Assembly (NCBI GenBank): GCA_013298335.1
Contig: JAAFHI010000048.1
Coordinates: 1 to 6,723 of the forward strand
DNA length: 6,723 nucleotides
DNA from: Actinomycetota bacterium
GTDB lineage: Bacteria > Acidobacteriota > Blastocatellia > Chloracidobacteriales > Chloracidobacteriaceae
Reading direction: 5' to 3'
Position numbers and translations under genes: made by a program. A model generated the notes under the pieces. That model saw nothing but the letters and a program-made list of their open reading frames with translations, had not been told where the DNA came from and searched no databases. Positions 1 through 6,666 of the stretch are shown in pieces (the first letter of the stretch is position 1; the number at the start of each line of letters is the position of its first letter).

Positions 1-2745
1 TGCTTTCACTCCGACGGGACCTCCGATCTGGCGACCGAGGAAGGGCTGTTCCGGGTCAATCTCGGCGGCGCGCTTCCGACCATCAGCCCGACCAATCTGA
101 CCGGCCCGATTCGCAAGCTGCTGCTCGACCCGGACGGCTCATTCTGGATCGCCACCCAGAACGACGGCCTGCGCCACCGGATCGGCGCGACCGAAACCGT
201 CTACACTCAGGCCGACGGGCTGCCCGGCAACACCGTGCGGGCGCTCTGTCGGGACCGGGACGGCAACCTCTGGATCGGCAGCGGCGACGGCGGGATGTGC
301 CGGCTTTCCAACGGAAAATTCGCGACCTTTACCGAAAAGGACGGCCTGTCGAACAATTCGATCCAGTGCCTGCTCGAAGATAGCGAGGGGAACCTCTGGA
401 TCGGGACCTATCGCGGCGGCCTGAACCGGCTTCAGAACGGTCGGTTTCTGACCTACACCACGCAGGAAGGTCTCGGCGGAAACATCGTCTGGGGCATTCA
501 TCCCGACGGGCCGAATCTCTGGTTCGCCACCTCGAACGGACTCAGCCGGTCCGTGGATGGCCGCATCACCGAGACGGTTCACCTGACGACCGACCAGACC
601 GGGGGCAACATCATCCGGGGCGTTCTCCGCGATCGTGACGGAAAACTGTGGGTCGGGTCCGACAAAAACGGTCTTCAGATTTACGACGAAAAATCGAAAT
701 CCTTTACGCCGAAAGACCTCGGTGGACTCCCGAAGGAACGCATCCGGTCGATGCTTCAGGATCGCGCGGGCGCCATCTGGGTCGGAACGCAGTACGGGCT
801 GGCACGGCTCGACGCCGCGGGCGCGCAGTCGTTCACGACCGCCAACGGCTTGAACTGCAACATCGTCCTCGGACTGACCGAAGACCGCGCCGGCACGCTC
901 TGGATCGGGACCAACGGCGGTGGGCTCAACTTCCGGCGCGGCGACCGGTTTGGCGCGGTAACCATGAAGGACGGCCTGCCGAGCGACGTGGTGTTCGCCA
1001 CCTACGAGGATCGCGAAGGGCGGCTGTGGATTCTGACCAACGGCGGCCTCGGACGCTATGACGGACAAAAAGTGACCTCCGTCACGACCCGGCAGGGGCT
1101 GTGGAGCAACAACGTCTTTCAGATTCTGGAAGACGCGGGCGGAAATTTCTGGTTCGGGAGCGACAGCGGCGTGTTCAGCGTGCCCCGGCGTGACCTGATT
1201 GACGCCGCGGACGGAAAACTCAAATCCCTGACCTGTACCGCCTACGGCAGCGCTGACGGCCTGAACAGCGAAGAGGGGGTCGCGACCGGGACCGCCGCCC
1301 GGACCGCCGCCGGCGACCTCTGGTTTCCGACCATTTACGGCGCGGTCCGGCTGCAACCCCAGCGGATCGCCCGCAACCTGACGCCGCCGCCGGTGTTCAT
1401 CCGCCAGTTGGGATTCGGCGAAACCCATTTCGACATCACCGACGACATCGACCTCCCGGCCACCAACAACACGTTTGAAATCAGCTACACCGCGCTGTGC
1501 TTCGTCGCCCCGGAACGGGTGCGGTTCAGATACCGGCTGGAGGGCCTGGACGCGCAGTGGGTCGAGGCCGGCACGCGCCGGACGGCCTACTACACGAGCG
1601 TTCCGCCCGGGACCTACACCTTTGAAGTCGTCGCCGCCAACAACGACGGCGTCTGGAACGAACGCCCCGCCCGGCTGCGGGTGATCGTGCGGCCCCCGCT
1701 CTGGCGTTCGTGGTGGGCCTATGCCGGCTACCTGCTGATTCTGATTCTGGTGCTCCTCGGCATCGCCCGGTTCCAGATGGAACGGCTGCGGCTTCAGGCC
1801 GGACTCCGCGAGCGGCAGCTTCTGGCCGAGGCGGCGGAAGCGGAAGCGCGGGCGCTCGAACGCGAAAACCGGCTGCTGTTCAAACAGGAAGAACTGCTCG
1901 CCGCCAAGAATGTCGAACTTGAGGACGCCAACGAAGGGCTCCGCGAAATCGACCGGATCAAGCAGGACTTCGCCGCCATGCTGGTCCACGACCTGAAATC
2001 GCCCCTCACGGCGGTGCGGGGGACCATCGACCTGCTCAAGGATTCCCCGTCGGTCGAAAACGAGGGCCTCCTTCCGCTGCTCCATGCCTCGGACGAAGGT
2101 CTGGACCGGGCGCTCGGCCTCATCAACGAAGTGCTCGACGTATTCCGGTCCGAACGCCAGGAAACCAAGCTCATCCTGGAACCCGTTGAACCGGAGACGT
2201 TTCTGCTCGGCTGCTACCGCGAAGCCTATCCGTCCGGGCTGGCGCAGGGCATCACCGTGGCCTACAACTTCGACCCCAATCTGCCCCTCATCTCCGCCGA
2301 CCCCAATCAACTGGGCCGGGTGTTTTCGAATCTGCTCTCGAACGCCGTAAAATTTTCGCCCCGTGACGGCACCGTCACGCTTGAAGCACGCGCGATTACC
2401 GGAAGCGGTATTGAAGAAGGCATGAAACTGCTGCTCGTCACGGTCACCGACACCGGTCCCGGCATTCCGCCGGAAGACCAGCCCTACATTTTCGACCCGT
2501 ACCGCCAGTCGAGCGCCCGCGGGAAACAGGTCGGCGTCGGCCTCGGCCTCGCCATCGTCAAGCGCATCGTCGCCGCCCACGGCGGGAACGTCTCGGTCAG
2601 AAGCAAGGTCGGAGTGGGGAGTACGTTTGCCGTCGTCCTGCCGACCTTCGAAAAAACCGGCACCTCGAATCCCCCGGACGACCCGCGCGCCGTCAGCCAT
2701 TCCGCCGGCCAGCCGGTGACGGCAGGGGCGGTTCAGACTCCTTAG
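1..2745 (+). CDS. Two-component sensor histidine kinase with Reg_prop beta-propeller sensor domain (5' truncated)
   Basis: The frame is open from base 1 to the TAG at 2743-2745, so the start lies upstream; 914 residues are visible. Residues 40-450 hold ten propeller blades of the D-x-x-G-x-L-W-I-G type, with the key Trp at 49, 91, 133, 174, 217, 260, 301, 343, 384 and 441 (period about 42). Family members usually have about fourteen blades, so several are probably missing upstream. A Y_Y_Y domain (about 491-564) follows, then one membrane helix (about 571-589), a charged coiled coil (591-655), HisKA with His663 in LVHDLKSPL, and HATPase with N-box Asn781, DTGPGIPP at 817-824 and the GVGLGLAIV glycine box from 845. 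The propeller should face the periplasm and bind a ligand, often a polysaccharide breakdown product in characterised relatives; the ligand here is unknown. There is no C-terminal receiver or DNA-binding domain: the protein ends in a Pro/Ser/Thr-rich tail after the ATPase domain. The family assignment is firm; the signal sensed is not. Confidence 0.95.
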   Translation, partial: CFHSDGTSDLATEEGLFRVNLGGALPTISPTNLTGPIRKLLLDPDGSFWIATQNDGLRHRIGATETVYTQADGLPGNTVRALCRDRDGNLWIGSGDGGMCRLSNGKFATFTEKDGLSNNSIQCLLEDSEGNLWIGTYRGGLNRLQNGRFLTYTTQEGLGGNIVWGIHPDGPNLWFATSNGLSRSVDGRITETVHLTTDQTGGNIIRGVLRDRDGKLWVGSDKNGLQIYDEKSKSFTPKDLGGLPKERIRSMLQDRAGAIWVGTQYGLARLDAAGAQSFTTANGLNCNIVLGLTEDRAGTLWIGTNGGGLNFRRGDRFGAVTMKDGLPSDVVFATYEDREGRLWILTNGGLGRYDGQKVTSVTTRQGLWSNNVFQILEDAGGNFWFGSDSGVFSVPRRDLIDAADGKLKSLTCTAYGSADGLNSEEGVATGTAARTAAGDLWFPTIYGAVRLQPQRIARNLTPPPVFIRQLGFGETHFDITDDIDLPATNNTFEISYTALCFVAPERVRFRYRLEGLDAQWVEAGTRRTAYYTSVPPGTYTFEVVAANNDGVWNERPARLRVIVRPPLWRSWWAYAGYLLILILVLLGIARFQMERLRLQAGLRERQLLAEAAEAEARALERENRLLFKQEELLAAKNVELEDANEGLREIDRIKQDFAAMLVHDLKSPLTAVRGTIDLLKDSPSVENEGLLPLLHASDEGLDRALGLINEVLDVFRSERQETKLILEPVEPETFLLGCYREAYPSGLAQGITVAYNFDPNLPLISADPNQLGRVFSNLLSNAVKFSPRDGTVTLEARAITGSGIEEGMKLLLVTVTDTGPGIPPEDQPYIFDPYRQSSARGKQVGVGLGLAIVKRIVAAHGGNVSVRSKVGVGSTFAVVLPTFEKTGTSNPPDDPRAVSHSAGQPVTAGAVQTP

Positions 2746-2775
2746 AGCGGATTTCGTTTGGATGCGACCCAAGAA

Positions 2776-2816
2776 AATAGCCCATATCCGGAGCGCTTTG
2801 GCGAGGATATGGGGAA
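2776..2816 (+). repeat. Palindromic repeat, copy 1 (REP-like hairpin)
   Basis: The core at 2781-2813 is a perfect 9-bp stem, CCCATATCC paired with GGATATGGG, around a 15-nt loop that contains a further CGC/GCG pairing. Copy 2 at 2856-2897 is the same element in the opposite orientation. The loop and outer stem are nearly identical between copies. The inner stem differs (ATAT against ACAG/CTGT), but both sides changed so that pairing is kept. Weaker similarity continues upstream of the core to about 2744, so the repeat family unit may be 70-90 bp long. Confidence 0.85.
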
Positions 2817-2855
2817 TAGATGTGGCCCGCGCACTGTTGGTATTGGAAACGCATT

Positions 2856-2897
2856 TTCTCCCACAGCCTCGCCAGAGCGCTCCGGCTGTGGGCTATT
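2856..2897 (-). repeat. Palindromic repeat, copy 2 (inverted relative to copy 1)
   Basis: The core at 2860-2892 is a 9-bp perfect stem, CCCACAGCC paired with GGCTGTGGG, around a 15-nt loop. Read on the minus strand it matches copy 1 in the AATAGCCCA lead, the CCGGAGCGCT block and the TGGCGAGG block, with one loop substitution plus the compensated stem changes. The flank at 2898-2935, read on the minus strand, also resembles the upstream flank of copy 1 with gaps (shared GTGCGA/ATGCGA and AAGA-AATAGCCCA). The two copies are about 40 bp apart and could pair with each other or each fold alone. Confidence 0.85.
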
Positions 2898-2954
2898 CTC
2901 TTCGCCGGTCGTTCGCACCTGAAACCCACTCCAAATACAAGTAGGAAAAGGACT

Positions 2955-4196
2955 TCAGGCGAGCGGGAATTCCACCGTGAAGGCGCTGCCGACGCCGAGT
3001 TTGCTGCGGACGGTAACGTTTCCGCCGTGGGCGGCGACGATGCGCTTGACGATGGCGAGGCCGAGACCGACCCCGATGCGGCCCTTGGTCGCGCTGGTCT
3101 GGCGGTAGGGTTCGAAAATGTAGGGCAGGTCCTCCGCCGGGATGCCCGCCCCGGTGTCGGTGACCGTGACGCGCAGCCAGTTCGTGCCCTCCTCGACGCC
3201 CTCGCCGGAGACGACCGCCGTATCCATCCGGATGGTGCCGCCCTTGGCGGTGAACTTCACCGCGTTCGACAGCAGGTTGGAAAAAACCCGCTCGATCTTC
3301 CCCGAATCCAGCTCGAGCACCAGGGAATCCACCAGATCGGGCGCTTCGACGGTGATGTTTTTCGTTCCCGCGACCACTTCGGCCTGTTCCAGACAGCGGC
3401 CCAGCACCAGCGCGATGTCGGTCGGGACTTTCAGGATTTGAAGCTCCTGCGATTCGCTGCGGTAGACGTCGAGCACTTCGCCCACAAGGTCGAGAATCCG
3501 GTCGAGGTTGTAGAGCGAAGCCTCCACAAAGGAATCCAGCTCCGCCTTCACGAGCGATTTCTGTACTTCCGGGTGGGTTTCCATGAATTCGAACGTCGCC
3601 TTGACGACCGCGAGCGGCGACTTCAGGTCGTGAACCAGCATGGCCGTGAAACCCGCCTTGTGGTGGTCCATTTCCCGGAGTTTCAGGTTGGTTTCGGCAA
3701 GTTCCCCGCGCTGGCGGTCGAGCAGGGCGTTCGTTTCGGTCAGTTCGGTGTGCTTGCGGAGCAGTTCCCGCTGGAGCCGCGAAATCCGGATCTGGGTTTC
3801 GATGCGGGCAATGACTTCCTCTTCCTGAAACGGCTTGGTGATGTAATCCACGCCGCCCGCCTTGAACGCCATCACCTTGTCGGCGATTTCGTCGAGCGCG
3901 CTGATGAAAATCACCGGCACACTCGCCGCCGGGGTCGCGCGCAACGTGCGACACACTTCGTATCCGTCCAGATCGGGCAGGTTGATGTCGAGCAGGATCA
4001 GTTCCGGCGGATTCGCCGCGACAATCGAGAGCGCCCGCTTGCCGGTGGTCGCCACGCGGACCCGGAACTGCCGCGAAACCAGCATGTTCGACAGCAGGTC
4101 GAGGTTCGCGGGCGTGTCGTCCACGATCAGGATGTCGCCTTCCGGCGCGAAGGTTTCGTCGAAAACCTTGCCGGGCAGATAACTTGGTGTATTCAT
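2955..4196 (-). CDS. Receiver-first histidine kinase (Rec-HisKA-HATPase)
   Basis: 413 residues with no signal peptide or membrane helix, so it should be cytosolic. Residues 21-132 form a receiver with all key residues: Asp26/Asp27, phospho-acceptor Asp70, Ser99 and Lys121. A Leu/Glu-rich coiled coil (about 133-176) leads to HisKA with His189 in LVHDLKSPL, then HATPase with Asn311, DTGAGIP at 347-353 and the glycine box GVGLGLAIV from 375. It ends just after the ATPase fold with no output domain. The ATG at 4196 is preceded by purine-rich GAGGAAGGGAAG with about 7 nt spacing, a good ribosome site. It lies 46 bp downstream of the hybrid kinase gene on the same strand, so the two are probably co-transcribed. 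Its kinase core is a close paralogue of the convergent sensor kinase (1-2745). This architecture suggests a kinase whose activity is set by phosphorylation of its own receiver by another kinase; the partner is not proven. Confidence 0.95.
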   Translation of the reverse strand: MNTPSYLPGKVFDETFAPEGDILIVDDTPANLDLLSNMLVSRQFRVRVATTGKRALSIVAANPPELILLDINLPDLDGYEVCRTLRATPAASVPVIFISALDEIADKVMAFKAGGVDYITKPFQEEEVIARIETQIRISRLQRELLRKHTELTETNALLDRQRGELAETNLKLREMDHHKAGFTAMLVHDLKSPLAVVKATFEFMETHPEVQKSLVKAELDSFVEASLYNLDRILDLVGEVLDVYRSESQELQILKVPTDIALVLGRCLEQAEVVAGTKNITVEAPDLVDSLVLELDSGKIERVFSNLLSNAVKFTAKGGTIRMDTAVVSGEGVEEGTNWLRVTVTDTGAGIPAEDLPYIFEPYRQTSATKGRIGVGLGLAIVKRIVAAHGGNVTVRSKLGVGSAFTVEFPLA

Positions 4197-4242
4197 TCAG
4201 ATTCTTCCCTTCCTCACGGTCGGGTTCCAGCGCCAGATTTCC

Positions 4243-6099
4243 CTACTTCCCCGGTTCGAGCATGTCCTGCAATTCTTCGAAGCGATACTGACGGACCATC
4301 GCCCGGATGCCCTGCGCGAGCCCCGGCGCGGTTCCGTTGAGCGAATCCACCACCTCGGTCGCCGCCCGTACGTCGCCTTCCGAGACCGCCGCCAGCAATC
4401 GTTCCTTCACTTCCGCCGGCAGGGCGGCGAGCCGTTCCGCGGTCGGCTCCTCGACGGCGGGTTCGGCGGATTTGGAGGCGTTGCCCGCCGCCACTTCCCG
4501 GTATTCGTATTCCAGTTTCAGATACTTCGCCAGCGTTTCGAAAATCGTACTCGCCCGGAACGGCTTGAGCACCAGTTCGTCGCACCCGGCGTCGTTGACG
4601 GCGTCCATTTCGTGCTCGAACCCGCTCGCGGTGAGCGCGATGACCGGCGTGCGCGGCAGGCCGCCGTCGGTTTCGCGGCGGCGGATCTCCCGCGTCGCCG
4701 CCAGCCCGTCCATCACCGGCATCCGCATGTCCATCCAGATGAAATCCGGCTTCCATTTCTCCCAGACCGCAACGCCCTCCGCGCCGTGAACCGCCTCGGC
4801 GGTTTCAAAACCGACCGATTGCAGCAGGTCGCACAGCAACTGGCGGTTTTCGGGGGTGTCGTCCACCACCAGAATCTTCCGGGTCGGCTGGTTCGCCGCA
4901 AGTCGCTGGACCCGGCGGGATTCCGGCATCGGAAGATCGACCCGGTCCGCGCGCGGCAGGCGGATCGAGAACAGAAACGCCGACCCACGTCCGATCTGGC
5001 TCGACACGGAGATGTCGCCGCCCATCAGCCGGAGGAAGTTCCGGGTGATCGCCAGCCCGAGCCCGCTGCCTTCGAGCGATTTCCGCCCGGTTTCGGTCTG
5101 GACGAACGGTTCGAACAGCTTTTCCTGTTCCGCCTCGTCAATGCCGTGACCGGTGTCGTCCACCGCGCAGCGAAGATTCCCGTCGGCCCATTCGACCCGC
5201 AGCATCACGCCGCCGGTTTCGGTGAACTTCACCGCGTTTCCGAGCAGGTTGATAAAGCACTGGCGGAGCTTGCCCTCGTCCCCACGGACGACCTCCGGGA
5301 GGTCCGGGGCGAGTTCGAATACGAGGTACAACCCCTTTGCCTGCGCGCGGATGGCGAGCATGTCGCGCAGACTGTCGAGCAGGCCGCGCAGATTGAAGGC
5401 GTGTTCGTTGAGGGTCAGCCGCCCGGTCTCGATCTTCGAAATCGAAAGCACGTCGTTGATGAGGCCGAGCAGGTGTTCGCCGCTCCGGTTGACGATGCCG
5501 AGGATGTCGATCTGCTTCGCCGTCAGGTTTTCATCGCGCCCGAGCAACTGGACGAACCCGAGAATGGCGTTGAGCGGCGTCCGGAGTTCGTGGCTCATGT
5601 TCGCCAGAAAGGCCGATTTGGCGCGGTTGGCTTCCATCGCCTTCTGTTCGGATCGCTGGAGTTGAGCGATTTTTTCCGCGAGTTCAGCCCGCAGGGTGCG
5701 TTCGGCGACGAGGGCGCGGCGGCGTTCGACGGCTTTCTGCAACTGGTACAGAAAGGATTCGGTGTCGCCGGAGGTGGCCTCCTGCTTTTCGATGTAGCCG
5801 TCGGCCCCCTGCTGGAGCGCAGCGGTGGCGGCCTTGATGCCACCCTCCCCGGTCAGCACGATGATCGCCGTTTCGTCGTCGTCGGCCCGAATCTCGCGCA
5901 GGACCTCGATGCCGTTCATGTCCGGCAGCATCAGGTCGAGCAGAATCAGGTCGAACCGTCGTCCCTGACCGGCCACAATGCCCTGGCGTCCGGTTTCGGC
6001 GCCCTCGACGACCGCCCCCTTCTGGGTCAGGACCCGGCGGAGGTAATGGCGAACCGTGGCCGAATCGTCAATGGTGAGAACCTTCAGATCATTGAACAT
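4243..6099 (-). CDS. Cytosolic hybrid histidine kinase (Rec-HisKA-HATPase-Rec)
   Basis: 618 residues from the ATG at 6099, chosen because the first receiver strand (KVLTIDD) begins at once; the frame stays open 53 codons further up but encodes Arg/Ser-rich sequence unlike a domain. Receiver 1 (about 5-110) has Asp11/Asp12, Asp55, Thr83 and Lys105. A coiled linker (115-158) leads to HisKA with His170 in a classical SHELRTPLN box, then HATPase with Asn288, DDTGHGI at 314-320 and GSGLGLAI at 344-351. Receiver 2 (about 407-528) has Asp413/Asp414, Asp457, Thr490 and Lys512. Both receivers therefore look active. After an Ala/Glu/Pro linker comes a helical tail (about 553-616) without any histidine, so it is not a phosphotransfer domain. 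There is no membrane segment, so the signal must come through receiver 1 or the tail. No clear Shine-Dalgarno sequence precedes the start. It is the first gene of a two-gene operon with the smaller receiver kinase. Confidence 0.94.
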   Translation of the reverse strand: MFNDLKVLTIDDSATVRHYLRRVLTQKGAVVEGAETGRQGIVAGQGRRFDLILLDLMLPDMNGIEVLREIRADDDETAIIVLTGEGGIKAATAALQQGADGYIEKQEATSGDTESFLYQLQKAVERRRALVAERTLRAELAEKIAQLQRSEQKAMEANRAKSAFLANMSHELRTPLNAILGFVQLLGRDENLTAKQIDILGIVNRSGEHLLGLINDVLSISKIETGRLTLNEHAFNLRGLLDSLRDMLAIRAQAKGLYLVFELAPDLPEVVRGDEGKLRQCFINLLGNAVKFTETGGVMLRVEWADGNLRCAVDDTGHGIDEAEQEKLFEPFVQTETGRKSLEGSGLGLAITRNFLRLMGGDISVSSQIGRGSAFLFSIRLPRADRVDLPMPESRRVQRLAANQPTRKILVVDDTPENRQLLCDLLQSVGFETAEAVHGAEGVAVWEKWKPDFIWMDMRMPVMDGLAATREIRRRETDGGLPRTPVIALTASGFEHEMDAVNDAGCDELVLKPFRASTIFETLAKYLKLEYEYREVAAGNASKSAEPAVEEPTAERLAALPAEVKERLLAAVSEGDVRAATEVVDSLNGTAPGLAQGIRAMVRQYRFEELQDMLEPGK

Positions 6100-6210
6100 G
6101 GTGAATGCGGACCGAAATTCAGTTTGCGGACTTGCGGGACGCGCCGACGGACGTCCGCCGAACCTCCGGGACCTCTCCCGGCAACGGCGGCGAACTCGGC
6201 TTTTCCCATT

Positions 6211-6238
6211 TTGTGAAAAGCGGCGACTGATGCACAAT
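6211..6238 (+). promoter_or_regulatory. Weak sigma70-like promoter candidate for clpS
   Basis: TTGTGA (6211-6216) and CACAAT (6233-6238) are separated by 16 bp, each matching the -35 and -10 consensus at four of six positions, about 46 bp before the clpS ATG. The same segment contains an inverted TTGTG/CACAA pair with 17 bp between, so the minus strand shows a similar but poorer arrangement (TTGTGC, then CAAAAT after 18 bp) that could serve the kinase operon. The consensus is from well-studied bacteria and may not hold for this host. Confidence 0.3.
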
Positions 6239-6275
6239 CGAATGGATTCGACGCCCATTGTCCAACCATAGAGGC

Positions 6276-6279
6276 AGGA
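6276..6279 (+). promoter_or_regulatory. Ribosome binding site of clpS
   Basis: AGGA lies 5 nt before the ATG at 6285, inside the purine-rich stretch GAGGCAGGAAAG. It decides the start in favour of this ATG over the TTG at 6258, which would add nine residues and lacks a comparable site. Confidence 0.7.
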
Positions 6280-6284
6280 AAGCT

Positions 6285-6599
6285 ATGCCGAACCCCATAC
6301 CCGAAAACGACGAAGGTCTGCTCACCAAAGAGCGGACCAAAACTCAAAAACCGCCGATGTATCGCGTACTGCTCCATAACGACGATTACACGACCATGCC
6401 ATTTGTCGTGTACGTCCTGCAAAACATTTTCCAGCACAACGAAGACGACGCCTACCGAATCATGATGGCCGTTCACCGGCAGGGCCTCGGCATCGCCGGG
6501 ACCTACACCTTCGAAATCGCCGAAACCAAGATGACCCAGACCGTCCGGCTCGCGCGCGCCAACGAATTCCCGCTGCTCTGCACGATCGAGCCGGAATAG
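6285..6599 (+). CDS. clpS: ATP-dependent Clp protease adaptor protein ClpS
   Basis: 104 residues, the normal length for ClpS. ClpS binds proteins with bulky hydrophobic N-terminal residues (N-end rule substrates) and hands them to the N-domain of ClpA or ClpC for degradation by ClpP in the cytosol. A charged, flexible N-terminus (1-24), needed in the family to engage the unfoldase, precedes the fold. The core shows the family signature: LHNDDYTTM (30-38), IMMAVH (59-64), the EIAETK stretch (77-82) and PLLC (96-99). By alignment with the E. coli protein, the substrate-pocket residues are all kept: Asn32, Asp33, Asp34, Thr36, Met38, Met60, Val63, His64 and Leu97. The start at 6285 has a good ribosome site. 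It is transcribed away from the kinase operon. clpA often follows clpS in other bacteria, but no start of it is seen in the remaining 124 bp, which begin with a tandem repeat. Confidence 0.97.
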   Translation: MPNPIPENDEGLLTKERTKTQKPPMYRVLLHNDDYTTMPFVVYVLQNIFQHNEDDAYRIMMAVHRQGLGIAGTYTFEIAETKMTQTVRLARANEFPLLCTIEPE

Positions 6600-6666
6600 T
6601 AGTCAGTAGTCAGTAGTCAGTAGTCAGTAGTCAGTAGTCAGTAGTCAGTAGTCAGTAGTCAGTAGT
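6598..6666 (+). repeat. Heptanucleotide tandem repeat (AGTAGTC)n
   Basis: Nine perfect copies of AGTAGTC fill 6598-6660, followed by a partial copy AGTAGT (6661-6666), with no mismatch in 69 bp. The array starts inside the clpS stop codon (TAG, 6597-6599). Since 7 is not a multiple of 3, the TAG in each unit falls in every plus-strand frame, and the TGA on the complementary strand falls in every minus-strand frame. There are no spacers, so this is not a CRISPR array. The unit shows no self-complementarity. Short heptamer tandem repeats are known from cyanobacteria and some other bacteria; their role is unclear. Confidence 0.97.

Larger units (their letters stand above)
2771..2902. terminator. 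Candidate bidirectional terminator between convergent kinase genes
   Basis: A plus-strand transcript meets hairpin 1 and then hairpin 2, which is followed by CTATTCTCTT (2893-2902). A minus-strand transcript meets hairpin 2 and then hairpin 1, which is followed by CTATTTTCTT (2780 down to 2771). Each strand therefore ends with a stable stem and a pyrimidine-rich, moderately U-rich stretch at its distal hairpin. The U tracts are interrupted, so this is weaker than a textbook intrinsic terminator. The convergent location supports the role; it is inferred only. Confidence 0.4.
6100..6284. other. Divergent intergenic region between hybrid kinase and clpS
   Basis: This 185-bp spacer must hold the start signals for both the minus-strand kinase operon and clpS. 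The part near the kinase (about 6120-6200) is very GC-rich and holds two palindromes: CGGACGTCCG at 6148-6157, and a 6-bp stem CCGGGA/TCCCGG with a CCTC loop at 6166-6181. The part near clpS (about 6203-6240) is AT-richer and carries the promoter-like elements. Several reading frames cross the spacer but none resembles a protein. Confidence 0.6.

Noticed and set aside
139..2772. An 877-codon open frame antisense to the sensor kinase
   Set aside because: The plus strand here encodes unmistakable propeller, Y_Y_Y and kinase motifs. The antisense translation is a Gly/Pro/Arg/Val-rich shadow without domains, as expected from GC-rich codon bias.
2693..2944. Small open frames on both strands in the convergent spacer (60-78 codons)
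   Set aside because: They are made mostly of the hairpin repeats and their flanks, have no protein motif, and overlap the end of the sensor kinase gene in one case.
2820..4340. A 506-codon plus-strand frame over the receiver-first kinase
   Set aside because: It is antisense to a gene with full Rec, HisKA and HATPase motifs, its translation has no recognisable domain, and it begins inside the hairpin spacer.
4243..4440. Possible Hpt domain at the hybrid kinase C-terminus
   Set aside because: The segment contains no histidine to accept a phosphoryl group.
4612..6216. A 534-codon plus-strand frame over the hybrid kinase
   Set aside because: It is antisense to a clearly coding hybrid kinase and has shadow-like composition with no motif.
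6100..6258. Upstream extension of the hybrid kinase by 53 codons
   Set aside because: The extra residues are Arg/Ser/Pro-rich and encoded by the palindromic spacer; receiver 1 starts right after the ATG at 6099. The lack of a clear ribosome site at 6099 leaves slight doubt.
6258..6284. TTG start of clpS adding nine residues
   Set aside because: The ATG at 6285 has AGGA at 5 nt spacing and gives the usual ClpS length.
6598..6666. Possible CRISPR array
   Set aside because: The units are 7 bp and directly adjacent with no spacers, so it is a simple tandem repeat.
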